Assembly (NCBI GenBank): GCA_015063545.1
Contig: SVTX01000010.1
Location: 1-56,851 of the forward strand
Length of the DNA: 56,851 nt
Source of the DNA: Oscillospiraceae bacterium
GTDB lineage: Bacteria > Bacillota > Clostridia > Oscillospirales > CAG-272
Direction of reading: 5' to 3'
Part shown: positions 1 through 8,122 of the stretch, one piece after another
Numbering within the stretch: position 1 is the first letter of the stretch
Layout: each line of letters opens with the position of its first letter
Notes under the pieces: generated by a model
What the model was told of the DNA's origin: nothing
The model's input: the letters and a program-made list of their open reading frames with translations, nothing else
Database searches by the model: none
Position numbers and translations under genes: made by a program

Positions 1-1
1 G

Positions 2-325
2 CTTGCCTGTTTATTTGCAATTTATCTTACCGCAACGAATCAGGCAAGCGTGGCAGAAGCGCGAAGCGCGAACCTCTTTTTCTTTATAATATCTGCCGCC
101 GCAGCATCTGTGATTAACATTAAAAAAGCAAGATATGATCCAAAGCTGATCTTCATGCTCGCTTCTTTGGGCATATTGGGAAGCATTCTCGGCACGTACG
201 CGGCAGGCTTGATATCTCCCGCGGCGATCAAAAAAGTTTTCGGTATAACTCTTGTTGCAACGGGTGCTTATTCCTTGCTTTCAAATATATTCCGCGTCCG
301 CAAGCGCAGGTCGCACGGTATATAG
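2..325 (+). CDS. TauE/SafE family permease, C-terminal part (5' truncated by window edge)
   Basis: The reading frame is open from base 2 and ends at TAG 323-325, giving about 107 residues. It shows two hydrophobic helices and the typical tail of the TauE/SafE (sulfite exporter) family: a GILGSILGTYAAG segment, then SPAAIKKVFGITLVATGAYSLL. Family knowledge: these inner-membrane proteins move sulfur oxyanions or other small organic anions; the substrate cannot be told here. An internal GTG at base 50 is not a plausible start because the frame continues upstream with membrane-like sequence. The basic tail (RKRRS) would lie in the cytoplasm. Confidence 0.7.
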   Translation, partial: LACLFAIYLTATNQASVAEARSANLFFFIISAAAASVINIKKARYDPKLIFMLASLGILGSILGTYAAGLISPAAIKKVFGITLVATGAYSLLSNIFRVRKRRSHGI

Positions 326-377
326 ATCGCATAATGTATAGATTATGAAAATTACGGAGACAATTTTCAAAAAACTA

Positions 378-406
378 TTGACAAATATGAAACTCTATGC
401 TATAAT
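378..406 (+). promoter_or_regulatory. Consensus housekeeping promoter of rpsO
   Basis: TTGACA (378-383), a 17-base spacer and TATAAT (401-406): a perfect match to the SigA consensus. It lies about 147 bases upstream of the rpsO start, so the transcript has a long leader. Confidence 0.9.
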
Positions 407-411
407 ACAAT

Positions 412-552
412 GAAGCATAGCGCCGACACGGCTCTCGGACATAAAGCCACAAGGAATTCCTACTTTTCGGGATGACCTCGGATTTCACCCACCGATTGCT
501 GTGTAGACCGCATTTGCTCAAAAATATTATTTTTCGAAAGGTGAAAAGAAAA
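412..552 (+). promoter_or_regulatory. rpsO mRNA leader, candidate S15 autoregulatory region
   Basis: About 140 transcribed bases lie between the promoter and the rpsO start codon and hold no convincing gene. The ribosome binding site AAAGGTG is at 537-543. S15 binds its own leader in several bacteria, and a leader of this length fits that mode. No specific fold was verified here, so autoregulation is inferred. Confidence 0.4.
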
Positions 553-816
553 ATGACAGCAGCAGAAAAGCAGGCAATTATTGAACAGTACGCTACACAC
601 GAGGGCGACACAGGTTCTCCTGAGGTACAGATCGCGATTCTTACTTACAGAATCAACAATCTCACAGAGCACCTCAAGGACAACCACAAGGACAACCACA
701 GCCGTCGCGGCCTCTTCAAGATGGTTGGTCACAGAAGAAATCTTCTCAACTATCTTATGAAGGTAGACATCAACAGATACAGAGCTATCATTGAAAAGCT
801 CGGCATCAGAAAGTAA
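553..816 (+). CDS. rpsO: 30S ribosomal protein S15
   Basis: An 87-residue protein beginning [20 protein letters not shown], the usual S15 opening and length. It keeps the conserved [11 protein letters not shown] stretch and the HxxDxHSRRGL-type motif ([15 protein letters not shown]) used for 16S rRNA binding. S15 binds early to the central domain of 16S rRNA. The start at 553 is chosen over an in-frame upstream ATG at 472 because AAAGGTG sits nine bases before it and the extra residues do not look like S15. It is followed by a hairpin and then pnp, the classic rpsO-pnp order. Confidence 0.97.
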   Translation: MTAAEKQAIIEQYATHEGDTGSPEVQIAILTYRINNLTEHLKDNHKDNHSRRGLFKMVGHRRNLLNYLMKVDINRYRAIIEKLGIRK

Positions 817-824
817 TAATTGAT

Positions 825-856
825 GGGGAGTGGAGTGACATTTCACTCCGCTCCCC
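825..856 (+). terminator. rpsO-pnp intergenic hairpin
   Basis: A 14-bp stem (GGGGAG-T-GGAGTGA against TCACTCC-G-CTCCCC) with loop CATT, directly after rpsO. No clean run of T follows, so it may be a weak terminator or an RNase III processing hairpin of the kind known between rpsO and pnp. Confidence 0.65.
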
Positions 857-939
857 TTCCTGTATCCCACACCATTCAACACAATGTACACTCCACACGA
901 GGTTTTTAGTGCTTAAATATGCATCCAAGGGTGCGTTCC

Positions 940-1012
940 GTAGGGGACGGCGCCCACGACGTCCCGTTGTAGTGGACGGCGCAATTTGCTCGCAAATTAA
1001 CACGACGTCCCG
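940..1012. repeat. Two adjacent REP-like palindromes (GTAGGGG...GACGTCCCG family)
   Basis: Copy A, 940-966, runs from GTAGGGGACGGCGCC to CGACGTCCCG. Copy B, 969-1012, starts GTAGTGGACGGCG and ends CGACGTCCCG, but its loop holds an extra small hairpin (AATTTGC..GCAAATT). Relatives occur at 13998-14031 and 23897-24001. They occupy the rpsO-pnp gap. Confidence 0.7.
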
Positions 1013-1078
1013 CCCGTCGTATGCGTATTTAAGTCCTAAAGCTCCGTGTGAGAAAATAAAAGACATGGAGGAATAAAA

Positions 1079-3226
1079 ATGTCCACATCAATCGTAAGCT
1101 CCGCTATGGAGTTTAAGAACTACAAGGTATTTAACTACACACTCGCAGGCCGCCCCCTCGTAATTGAGACTGGTAAGATGGCAGGCCTTGCAAACGGCTC
1201 CGCGCTCGTTCGCTACGGCGACACGGCTATTCTCTGCTGCGCTACCGCATCCGAGAAGCCCCGTGACGGTATCGACTTCCTTCCCCTCTCTGTTGACTTT
1301 GACGAGAGAATGTACGCGGCAGGAAAGATCCCCGGCGGTTACCTCAAGCGTGAGGGTAAGCCCAGCGAGAAGGCAATTCTCACAAGCCGCGTTATCGACC
1401 GTCCCATCCGTCCCCTTTTCCCCAAGGATCTCCGCAACGACGTAGCCCTCACACTTACGGTTATGTCCGTTGACCCCGACTGCGCTCCCGAGGTTACCGC
1501 TATGATCGGTGCTTCCATCGCGCTCTCCATCTCGGATATCCCGTGGAACGGACCTATCGGCGGTCTCCACATTGGTCTTATCGACGGCAAGTACATCGTT
1601 AACCCCACCACAGAGCAGCAGAAGAAGAGCGACCTTCAGCTTACGGTTGCCGCTTCTATGGAAAAGGTCGTTATGATCGAGGCAGGCGCTAACGAGGTCG
1701 AGGACGACGTTATGTACGAAGCAATCATGCTCGCGCACAGAGAAATAAAGGATCTTCTTGGATTTATCAACGCGATCGTTGATGAGATCGGCAAGCCCAA
1801 GTTTGAGTATCCCTCTTGCGAGCTTGACCACGATATGTTCGACAAGATCTTCGACTTCTGCGAAAAGGACGTTATGTTCGCGCTTGACACCGACGACAAG
1901 ACGGTTCGCGACGCAAGAATGTTCCCTGTAAAGGAGGCTATTCTTGAGAAGTTCACCGAGGAATATCCCGAGCTTCCCACAATGATGGACGAGCTTGTTT
2001 ACAAGATCCAGAAGAAGATAGTTCGCCGTTGGTTGCTCGTAGACAAGAAGCGTGTTGACGGACGTGCAATGAACCAGATCCGTCCTCTCGGCGCTGAGGT
2101 TGACATTCTTCCCAGAACACACGGCTCGGGTCTCTTTACAAGAGGTCAGACACAGGTTCTCACAGTTGCAACTCTCGGTACGCTCTCCGAAGCTCAGATG
2201 CTCGACGGTATCGACTCCGAGACCTCCAAGAGATATATGCACCACTACAACATGCCCGGCTTCTCCACAGGTGAGGCAAAGGCAGTTCGATCGCCCGGAC
2301 GCCGCGAGATCGGTCACGGTGCGCTCGCAGAAAGATCTCTCGTTCCCGTTCTTCCCTCCGAGGAGGAATTCCCCTATGCTATCCGTCTCGTTTCCGACGT
2401 AGTTTCCTCTAACGGCTCTACTTCTCAGGGCTCGGTTTGCGGTTCTACCCTCGCTCTTATGGCAGCAGGCGTTCCGATCAAGGCTCCCGTTGCAGGTATC
2501 TCCTGCGGTCTTATCACCGCTGAGGACGGCTCTTGGGATACGATGATAGACATTCAGGGACTTGAGGACTTCTATGGCGACATGGACTTCAAGGTAGCAG
2601 GTACGCACAAGGGTATCACGTCCATTCAGATGGACCTCAAGATCGACGGTCTCACACCCGAGATAATCAAGCAGGCATTCGAGCAGACAAAGGCAGGCCG
2701 TGAGTACATTATCGACGAGGTAATTCTCAAGGCTATCCCCGCGCCCAGAGCCGAGGTTTCAAAGTACGCTCCCAAGATGACCTCCTTCAAGATAGATCCC
2801 GATAAGATCCGTGAGGTAATCGGTAAGGGCGGATCAGTAATTCAGAAGATCTGCGCAGATTCGGGCGCTAAGGTTGACATCAACGACGAGGGTATGATCA
2901 CCATCGCGGCAATAAACGGCGAGAGTGCTGCAATAGCAAAGGCTATGATCGACGCTATCGTATTTGAGCCTGAAGTAGGATGCTGCTACAATGCGACTGT
3001 AGTTAAGATCCTTGCAAGCAAGGACAAACCCAATGAAGACATTGGTTGCTTTGTTGAATACGCTCCCGGCAAGGAAGGTATGGTTCACATCTCCAAAATT
3101 TGCGACAAGCGCATAAACAAGATAACCGATGCAGGCATCGACGTTGGAAGCGCAGTTAAGGTAAAGTATATGGGACTTGACAAGAAGGGCCGTATGGACT
3201 TCTCCATCAAGGACGCAAATAACTGA
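1079..3226 (+). CDS. pnp: Polyribonucleotide nucleotidyltransferase (PNPase)
   Basis: A 715-residue phosphorolytic 3'-5' exoribonuclease of mRNA decay. The domain order is complete: first RNase PH-like domain (about 15-230), helical linker, second RNase PH domain (about 320-550) with the GRREIGHGALAERSL catalytic-region motif and GSVCGSTLAL, then a KH domain (IREVIGKGGSVIQKI, about 575-640) and a C-terminal S1 domain (GKEGMVHISKI). Length is normal for the family. GGAGGA at 1067-1072 supports the start at 1079; an internal ATG at codon 10 would also fit family alignments. It lies downstream of rpsO and may be partly co-transcribed. Codon use is that of a highly expressed gene (many C/G third positions). 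Confidence 0.97.
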   Translation: MSTSIVSSAMEFKNYKVFNYTLAGRPLVIETGKMAGLANGSALVRYGDTAILCCATASEKPRDGIDFLPLSVDFDERMYAAGKIPGGYLKREGKPSEKAILTSRVIDRPIRPLFPKDLRNDVALTLTVMSVDPDCAPEVTAMIGASIALSISDIPWNGPIGGLHIGLIDGKYIVNPTTEQQKKSDLQLTVAASMEKVVMIEAGANEVEDDVMYEAIMLAHREIKDLLGFINAIVDEIGKPKFEYPSCELDHDMFDKIFDFCEKDVMFALDTDDKTVRDARMFPVKEAILEKFTEEYPELPTMMDELVYKIQKKIVRRWLLVDKKRVDGRAMNQIRPLGAEVDILPRTHGSGLFTRGQTQVLTVATLGTLSEAQMLDGIDSETSKRYMHHYNMPGFSTGEAKAVRSPGRREIGHGALAERSLVPVLPSEEEFPYAIRLVSDVVSSNGSTSQGSVCGSTLALMAAGVPIKAPVAGISCGLITAEDGSWDTMIDIQGLEDFYGDMDFKVAGTHKGITSIQMDLKIDGLTPEIIKQAFEQTKAGREYIIDEVILKAIPAPRAEVSKYAPKMTSFKIDPDKIREVIGKGGSVIQKICADSGAKVDINDEGMITIAAINGESAAIAKAMIDAIVFEPEVGCCYNATVVKILASKDKPNEDIGCFVEYAPGKEGMVHISKICDKRINKITDAGIDVGSAVKVKYMGLDKKGRMDFSIKDANN

Positions 3227-3236
3227 TAAGACTTTT

Positions 3237-3271
3237 CAGATCGGGCTGTTATACACTGGCAGTCCGATCTG
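3237..3271 (+). terminator. Hairpin after pnp
   Basis: A 12-bp stem, CAGATCGGGCTG against CAGTCCGATCTG (one G.T pair), with an 11-base loop, 11 bases after the pnp stop. There is no T-run, so it is a weak terminator or an mRNA 3'-end stabiliser. Confidence 0.5.
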
Positions 3272-3350
3272 TGTCAAATGGCACAAAACATTTTTCGTAG
3301 CGCATATCCGTCACATGATGCGCAAAAAAATAATAAGGAACGGTGAAACT

Positions 3351-3461
3351 ATGAATTCAAACAACAAACAAAAGCAGCTTACTGCTCTTATAGCGATTAT
3401 GGGTGTGCTGACTGCCGTACTTTTCGTTTCAGTGATTATTCTTATAGCCGCTGCGGCGTAA
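3351..3461 (+). CDS. 36-residue single-pass membrane peptide
   Basis: A small gene MNSNNKQKQ followed by one hydrophobic helix ending IILIAAAA. AAGGA lies upstream. The stop TAA at 3459-3461 abuts the ribosome binding site (AAAGGAG) of the VanY-like gene at 3480, so the two are probably co-transcribed. Function is unknown; a small partner of the following membrane-anchored protein is possible. Confidence 0.6.
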   Translation: MNSNNKQKQLTALIAIMGVLTAVLFVSVIILIAAAA

Positions 3462-3479
3462 TGAAAGGAGAGACGAGAT

Positions 3480-4391
3480 ATGAGCTACAGCCAACTCGAC
3501 ATTCAATCAAAGAAAAAGATAACCGTTACCGTCATGATATGCTTGGCAGTCGCCCTCGCGCTCTGCCTTATTATCCTGATAGCAGTGGGAATATACCACA
3601 AATTCTCTCCCGCCGTATCGTTTTCCGGCGGTCTTCCCAAGGATAAACTAACGACCACGACCGTATCTAAGGAAAAATCGGTATACGGTGACCTCATTCT
3701 TGTAAATGCAACACATCCGTATCAGGCGTTCGATACCGTAGAGGAAGATCTGGTTAAATTGTCAGACTACGCTCGCAACAACTCAGGAAAGAATTACCTT
3801 ATATCCTTCCCCGAGACCACGTTTTTGCACAAAAATGCGGTAGCGCCCGCGCACTCAATGCTAAACAAGATGTGTTCTGCATTGGGCAACACGTATGAAG
3901 TCAAGGCCGCGTACAGATCGTACGCAGATCAAGAAGGTAAAGAGATAATGCCCGGAAACTCGGATCATCATACCGGACTTTGCCTGGCTATCAAACGCGA
4001 AAACAACATTCCCCTCTCCCCCGAGGACTACGCGTGGATCTCCGAGAATGCGCATAACTACGGATTTGTTCTGAGATATCCCAGTGACAAAGAAAATGCA
4101 ACCGGTATAACAGATTATACCGAGTGCCTCAGATACGTCGGCGTAGCTCACGCTACGATAATGAAGGAAAACAATCTCTGCTTTGAGGAATACATAGAAT
4201 ACTTGAAGAAAAACGCAGTAGATCAAACAGTAGACGTTAAGTGCTCAAACGGATCGGAATATTACGTTTATTACTATGCCTTCACAGGAAAGCAGATAGA
4301 TATTAACGTACCTAAGGATGCGTCAAAATATCCTTATACGGTATCCGGCACAAACGATAACGGCATTGTCGTAACGATCAAGGCCAAATAA
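3480..4391 (+). CDS. VanY-like (peptidase M15) membrane-anchored protein with degenerate active site
   Basis: 303 residues: a short cytoplasmic tail, a membrane helix at about 15-38, then an extracellular domain. The core resembles VanY-type D-alanyl-D-alanine carboxypeptidases, which trim peptidoglycan stems: AYRSYADQE, SDHHTGLCLAI (161-171), YGFVLRYP and ECLRYVG. In active enzymes the second motif is S-x-H-x-x-G-x-A-x-D and the last is E-P-W-H-x-R-Y-V-G. Here the first His (H163) is kept, but the Asp ligand is Ala170 and the second His ligand is Cys216, with the catalytic Glu displaced. It may therefore bind cell-wall peptides without cutting them. AAAGGAG precedes the start. The 36-residue membrane peptide is upstream. 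Confidence 0.75.
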   Translation: MSYSQLDIQSKKKITVTVMICLAVALALCLIILIAVGIYHKFSPAVSFSGGLPKDKLTTTTVSKEKSVYGDLILVNATHPYQAFDTVEEDLVKLSDYARNNSGKNYLISFPETTFLHKNAVAPAHSMLNKMCSALGNTYEVKAAYRSYADQEGKEIMPGNSDHHTGLCLAIKRENNIPLSPEDYAWISENAHNYGFVLRYPSDKENATGITDYTECLRYVGVAHATIMKENNLCFEEYIEYLKKNAVDQTVDVKCSNGSEYYVYYYAFTGKQIDINVPKDASKYPYTVSGTNDNGIVVTIKAK

Positions 4392-4438
4392 TCGCAAAAA
4401 TCACGCAATCAAATAAAATACTAAGAAAGGAGTCAACT

Positions 4439-6295
4439 ATGAAGAGAAGATTATTCTCCCTTGCAGTTCTTATCATCACAGCTTTGCTTGCTATGGCGGC
4501 ATTGTCTTCCTGTTCGGTTCTTTTCGATGAAGAATCTGCGAGTGAAACGAACACCAATAACTCCTCCACAGATACTCCGACAACTGAGATACCCACGGTA
4601 GGGCCTGCCCCTTCCGACACTGACGCCCCTACAGCGACGCCTACGGAAACTCCAACGGAAAATCCAAACGAAACACACACACACACCTCAAAAATAGTAG
4701 CCGGAAAAGCTCCCACGTGTACAACAACAGGCCTTACGGCAGGTGCAGTGTGCAGTGAGTGCGGTGACGTTATCACGGCGCAGGAAGAAATTGCCGCGCT
4801 TGGTCACGAAGAAGTCACGGTTTACGGATATGTGGCAACATGCTCCTCTGCAGGTCTTACAAACGGCTCAAAGTGCAACAGATGCAACGAAACGCTTACT
4901 GCTCAAAAACCCATAGAAATGCTTCCGCACGACTGGAACGAAGCGTATTCGTATGATGACGAATATCACTGGAACAAGTGCAGCAACTGTGAGGTTACTA
5001 CTCAAAAAACAGCGCACAGCTTCGGTGATACAACTGTATGCCTGTGCGGATTCGGGTGCGATCATGAAAACACAACGTGGACTCAGACGGTCGATCCCAC
5101 GTGTCACACATTAGGAAAAAAGATACAGACCTGTAACGACTGCGGCGCGGTTGTTCAAACAGAATCCATTGAAAAGCTTGCACACACGCCCGGAGCAGCG
5201 GCTACGTGTACCGTGTCTCAGACGTGCACGATATGTTATGCGGAGCTCTCACCCGCTTTGGGACACACCGCCGGCGCAGATGCAACCTGCACTGCCGATC
5301 AGTTGTGCCGCATATGTAATGCAATCCTCACGCCCCATACAGGCCATGTTATCAAAATCATTTCCGGAACACCGGCAACCTGCGTTCAATCAGGACTCAC
5401 CGAGGGCACAGAGTGTGCCGTTTGTCATGAAACACTTACATCTCAAGTTACAATTCCCGCGACAAACATACACACGTATGACAACAACACGGATGCCGAA
5501 TGTAATATTTGCGGATTCGTGCGTGATACAACTCCTCAGTATACCTTATCATTCACTTCATCCGGCGCTCAGACATCCGACAGCTCCGCAGTAATAACGT
5601 CGGGTAAAATTCACACCATAGTAAAGCCCGGCATCTATACGATCAGCGGCAACATGACAGACGGACAGATAAGAGTTGAGGTAGCCAAGACAGAAAAAGT
5701 AACGCTTCTTTTAAATAATTTCTACGGCAGTTGCTCCGATTCGGGTGTAATATATGTCGTAAGCGCAGACAAAGTCGATATCGACCTTGCCAAAGGCACA
5801 ACAAACGTTGTAACAGATGCGCAAAACTATGTTTTCGACGATCCCACACAGGATAAGCCCAATGCGTGCATATACTCCTCGGAGGACCTCACAATAAAAG
5901 GTGGAGGCACCTTGTACGTTAACGGCCTTTATAACAACGGCATAGGCTCTAAAAACGATCTTGAAATAAAGAACGGTGTTGTATATGTCAGCGCAGTTAA
6001 AAATGCCCTCAAGGGCAACGACAGCGTTACAGTCTGCGGAGACGCTATAGTGAACGTAGAACACGCTAACGATGCTCTCAAATCTGACACACCGGCAACA
6101 GAAAAGCCCGGAAAAGGCTTTGTCATGATCACGGATACGGCAATCGTAAACGTGAAATGTGATGACGAGGCAATACAGGCAACTCAGAATATCACTATCA
6201 CCGCAGGCGCAACCCTTAACGTGATTCAGGCAAGCAAGCAATACAAATGCGACGGCACCGTAAATATAGATGACGGATGCATTATAACACCGTAA
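4439..6295 (+). CDS. Surface lipoprotein: Cys-x2-Cys repeats plus Cthe_2159-type carbohydrate-binding domain
   Basis: 618 residues. The signal peptide has a lipobox (AALSSC, Cys25), then a Thr/Pro-rich stalk (about 30-78). Several repeats of about 35-40 residues follow, each with C-x2-C pairs and a GH signature (CSECGD, CNRCNE, CNDCGA, CAVCHE), as seen in clostridial surface proteins. The C-terminal part (about 375-618) matches the Cthe_2159 family: YTISGNMTDGQI, ...DKPNACIYSSEDLTIKGGG..., LYVNGLYNNGIGSKNDL. That fold is a pectate-lyase-like beta-helix that binds acidic polysaccharide. AAAGGAG precedes the start. The Cys-repeat modules closely resemble those of the lipoprotein at 44340-45632 in this window. 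Confidence 0.8.
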   Translation: MKRRLFSLAVLIITALLAMAALSSCSVLFDEESASETNTNNSSTDTPTTEIPTVGPAPSDTDAPTATPTETPTENPNETHTHTSKIVAGKAPTCTTTGLTAGAVCSECGDVITAQEEIAALGHEEVTVYGYVATCSSAGLTNGSKCNRCNETLTAQKPIEMLPHDWNEAYSYDDEYHWNKCSNCEVTTQKTAHSFGDTTVCLCGFGCDHENTTWTQTVDPTCHTLGKKIQTCNDCGAVVQTESIEKLAHTPGAAATCTVSQTCTICYAELSPALGHTAGADATCTADQLCRICNAILTPHTGHVIKIISGTPATCVQSGLTEGTECAVCHETLTSQVTIPATNIHTYDNNTDAECNICGFVRDTTPQYTLSFTSSGAQTSDSSAVITSGKIHTIVKPGIYTISGNMTDGQIRVEVAKTEKVTLLLNNFYGSCSDSGVIYVVSADKVDIDLAKGTTNVVTDAQNYVFDDPTQDKPNACIYSSEDLTIKGGGTLYVNGLYNNGIGSKNDLEIKNGVVYVSAVKNALKGNDSVTVCGDAIVNVEHANDALKSDTPATEKPGKGFVMITDTAIVNVKCDDEAIQATQNITITAGATLNVIQASKQYKCDGTVNIDDGCIITP

Positions 6296-6315
6296 CAAAT
6301 AAGGAGAATGAGAAT

Positions 6316-6618
6316 ATGAAAATTAACATTACACCGGCATGTGAGGGCGCAAAGAAGGCAGCGTCCAAAGTAAAAGACATGTTTGCTCCCGTATGCAAAA
6401 AGTTGTCCGAAACGTATGTGGAATACGACGTGGATATATCTTGCAAAGCTCACCCCACGCCTGATAAAAAAGACGAAAACGGAAACGAAGCAAATGTATT
6501 GACAAGCACCTGCAAAGGAAATATAAAGCTCTCTCTCAAAGATATTCTTTATATTGCGCTCGCATCCGTAGCGATATTTACAATTGCAAAATCCTTGCTT
6601 AAAAGAATATTCCGATAA
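6316..6618 (+). CDS. Small tail-anchored membrane protein of unknown function
   Basis: 100 residues starting MKINITPACEGAKKAASKV, with a soluble Lys-rich N-terminal part and one C-terminal membrane helix (ILYIALASVAIFTIAKSLL) followed by KRIFR. AAGGAGAAT sits just before ATG 6316, which decides this start over an in-frame ATG at 6277 that overlaps the previous gene. It lies 20 bases after the lipoprotein gene and before a strong terminator, so it is probably the last gene of that transcript. No family recognised. Confidence 0.65.
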   Translation: MKINITPACEGAKKAASKVKDMFAPVCKKLSETYVEYDVDISCKAHPTPDKKDENGNEANVLTSTCKGNIKLSLKDILYIALASVAIFTIAKSLLKRIFR

Positions 6619-6630
6619 ACGTTAAAAATA

Positions 6631-6666
6631 AACCTCTGCAAAAGCAGAGGTTTATTTTATTATTTT
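6631..6666 (+). terminator. Rho-independent terminator
   Basis: Stem AACCTCTGC / GCAGAGGTT with loop AAAA, followed by TATTTTATTATTTTTT. It ends the 3.3-6.6 kb transcript. Confidence 0.9.
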
Positions 6667-6678
6667 TTCAAAAAGCTC

Positions 6679-6707
6679 TTTACTTATAAGATGTTTTATG
6701 ATATAAT
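6679..6707 (+). promoter_or_regulatory. Promoter of the iron alcohol dehydrogenase gene
   Basis: TTTACT (6679-6684), a 17-base spacer and TATAAT (6702-6707), 49 bases upstream of the start codon. Confidence 0.7.
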
Positions 6708-6755
6708 GGATGTGTATATGTAATCATCAGCACATTCCGCACGGAGGTATAAAAA

Positions 6756-7910
6756 ATGCGCAGTTGTACTTTAAAAACGACTATACATTTTGAATCAAAC
6801 GCCCTTTCGCGTTTGGCTTCTCTTGAATATAAAAAAGTATTTATCATTGCAGATCCTTTTACAGTGTCAAGCGGACTTTTGCAATGCGTAACAAAACATC
6901 TTGACTCTGCAAATGTAGAATACACCGTATATTCGGATGTAGTTCCCGATCCGTCAATAGATAAGGTTGTCCTCGGTGTTGCGGCGCTTGTGCGCGAAAT
7001 GTCGCCCTGCATAATTGCTGTCGGAGGAGGATCAGCGATAGACCTATCTAAATGCGTTCGTTGGTTTGCCAACCAATTACATAACGATTACAAGCCGTAT
7101 TTTATAGCTATTCCCACAACCAGCGGAACAGGCAGCGAGGTCACATCCTTCGCGGTTATAACAGATACCGAAAAGAACATAAAACACGCGCTTACAAACG
7201 ATTTTCTCCTTCCCAACGAAGCAATACTTGACGTGGAAATGGTAAAAAGCGTGCCCGCATTTATTACCGCTGACACGGGAATGGACGTTATGACACATGC
7301 AATTGAAGCGTACGTAAGTACAGAGGCAGACTATTTTTCCGACATGTACGCAGAAAAAGCCACCTCTCTTTGTAAGCACTATCTCGTGCGCTCGTACAAT
7401 TATCCGCAAACACACGAAAATAAAGCAAGAGAAAAAATGCATGTTGCGTCGTGTCTTGCAGGTATTGCATTTAATGCCGTTTCTCTTGGCATTTGTCACA
7501 GTATAGCTCACCAGCTTGGCGCGCAGTTCCACATTCCCCACGGTAGAGCAAATGCAATAGTATTACCTAACGTAATTGCATTTAACGCAGGCATCGACGA
7601 AAAAACCATCGTTTTGAAAGATCCTGCTCCCTGCGTATCAAAATATGCTAACATGTCCAGAAGAATCGGTCTTATCGGATATGATGATATAGCTTGCATA
7701 AAATCCCTCAATTATTTTATCAGATCCATGCAAATAGAAATGGGAATGCCGGTATGTGTGCGCGAAGCCATTCCCGATTGCTCGTATGAGTGCTATCTCT
7801 CCAAGTTGGATGAAATGGCAGAAGCGGCACTCAATGACAGATGCACTCAGACAAACCCCAGGGTTCCCACCAAGGAAGAAATAATAGAGATATTTAAGGA
7901 AATATGGTAA
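6756..7910 (+). CDS. Iron-containing alcohol dehydrogenase
   Basis: 384 residues, normal for group III (Fe-ADH) enzymes, which interconvert alcohols and aldehydes with NAD(P). The N-terminal Rossmann-like half has the nucleotide motif VGGGSAIDLSKC (about 89-100) and AIPTTSGTGSEVTSFAV. The C-terminal helical half carries the metal ligands: Asp and His in TGMDVMTHAIEAY, and two His in CHSIAHQLGAQFHIPHGRAN. It resembles the 1-propanol/butanol dehydrogenase branch; the substrate is not certain. ACGGAGGT precedes ATG 6756. It has its own promoter and stands alone. Confidence 0.9.
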   Translation: MRSCTLKTTIHFESNALSRLASLEYKKVFIIADPFTVSSGLLQCVTKHLDSANVEYTVYSDVVPDPSIDKVVLGVAALVREMSPCIIAVGGGSAIDLSKCVRWFANQLHNDYKPYFIAIPTTSGTGSEVTSFAVITDTEKNIKHALTNDFLLPNEAILDVEMVKSVPAFITADTGMDVMTHAIEAYVSTEADYFSDMYAEKATSLCKHYLVRSYNYPQTHENKAREKMHVASCLAGIAFNAVSLGICHSIAHQLGAQFHIPHGRANAIVLPNVIAFNAGIDEKTIVLKDPAPCVSKYANMSRRIGLIGYDDIACIKSLNYFIRSMQIEMGMPVCVREAIPDCSYECYLSKLDEMAEAALNDRCTQTNPRVPTKEEIIEIFKEIW

Positions 7911-8076
7911 ACAACAAAAAGGTTGCGAAAGCATTATGTGATGTCCTTAGCGGAGATTTCAAAAATCCCACTGCGTGCGAGCACCGCATTTGACCGATGC
8001 CGAAAAAGCTACAATAGAAAATTGGCTCAGAATGGAAAGCGGCGTAGATACCGTAATGCTTTGGGCTTACCAATAA
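7904..8076 (+). pseudogene. Possible frameshifted small gene after the alcohol dehydrogenase
   Basis: ATG 7904 overlaps the dehydrogenase stop and reads 29 codons (VNNKKVAKALCDVLSGDF...) to a TGA in the CGCATTTGA stretch. A different frame then continues with protein-like sequence, LTDAEKATIENWLRMESGV, to TAA 8074-8076. One indel would join them into a protein of about 57 residues. The parent family is not recognised. It could also be chance sequence. Confidence 0.35.
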
Positions 8077-8088
8077 TATATACATAAA

Positions 8089-8122
8089 AAATATAGCAGC
8101 TTGTATAAGCTGCTATATTTTT
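8089..8122. terminator. Bidirectional terminator between the dehydrogenase and niaR
   Basis: Stem AAATATAGCAGCTT / AAGCTGCTATATTT with loop GTAT and T-runs on both strands. It serves the convergent genes on each side. Confidence 0.9.

Noticed and set aside
53-231. Minus-strand small reading frame opposite the TauE-like gene
   Set aside because: Antisense of a clear membrane protein frame.
1088-2608. 506-codon minus-strand reading frame opposite pnp
   Set aside because: Antisense shadow of a GC-rich, highly expressed gene; composition is not protein-like and there is no ribosome binding site.
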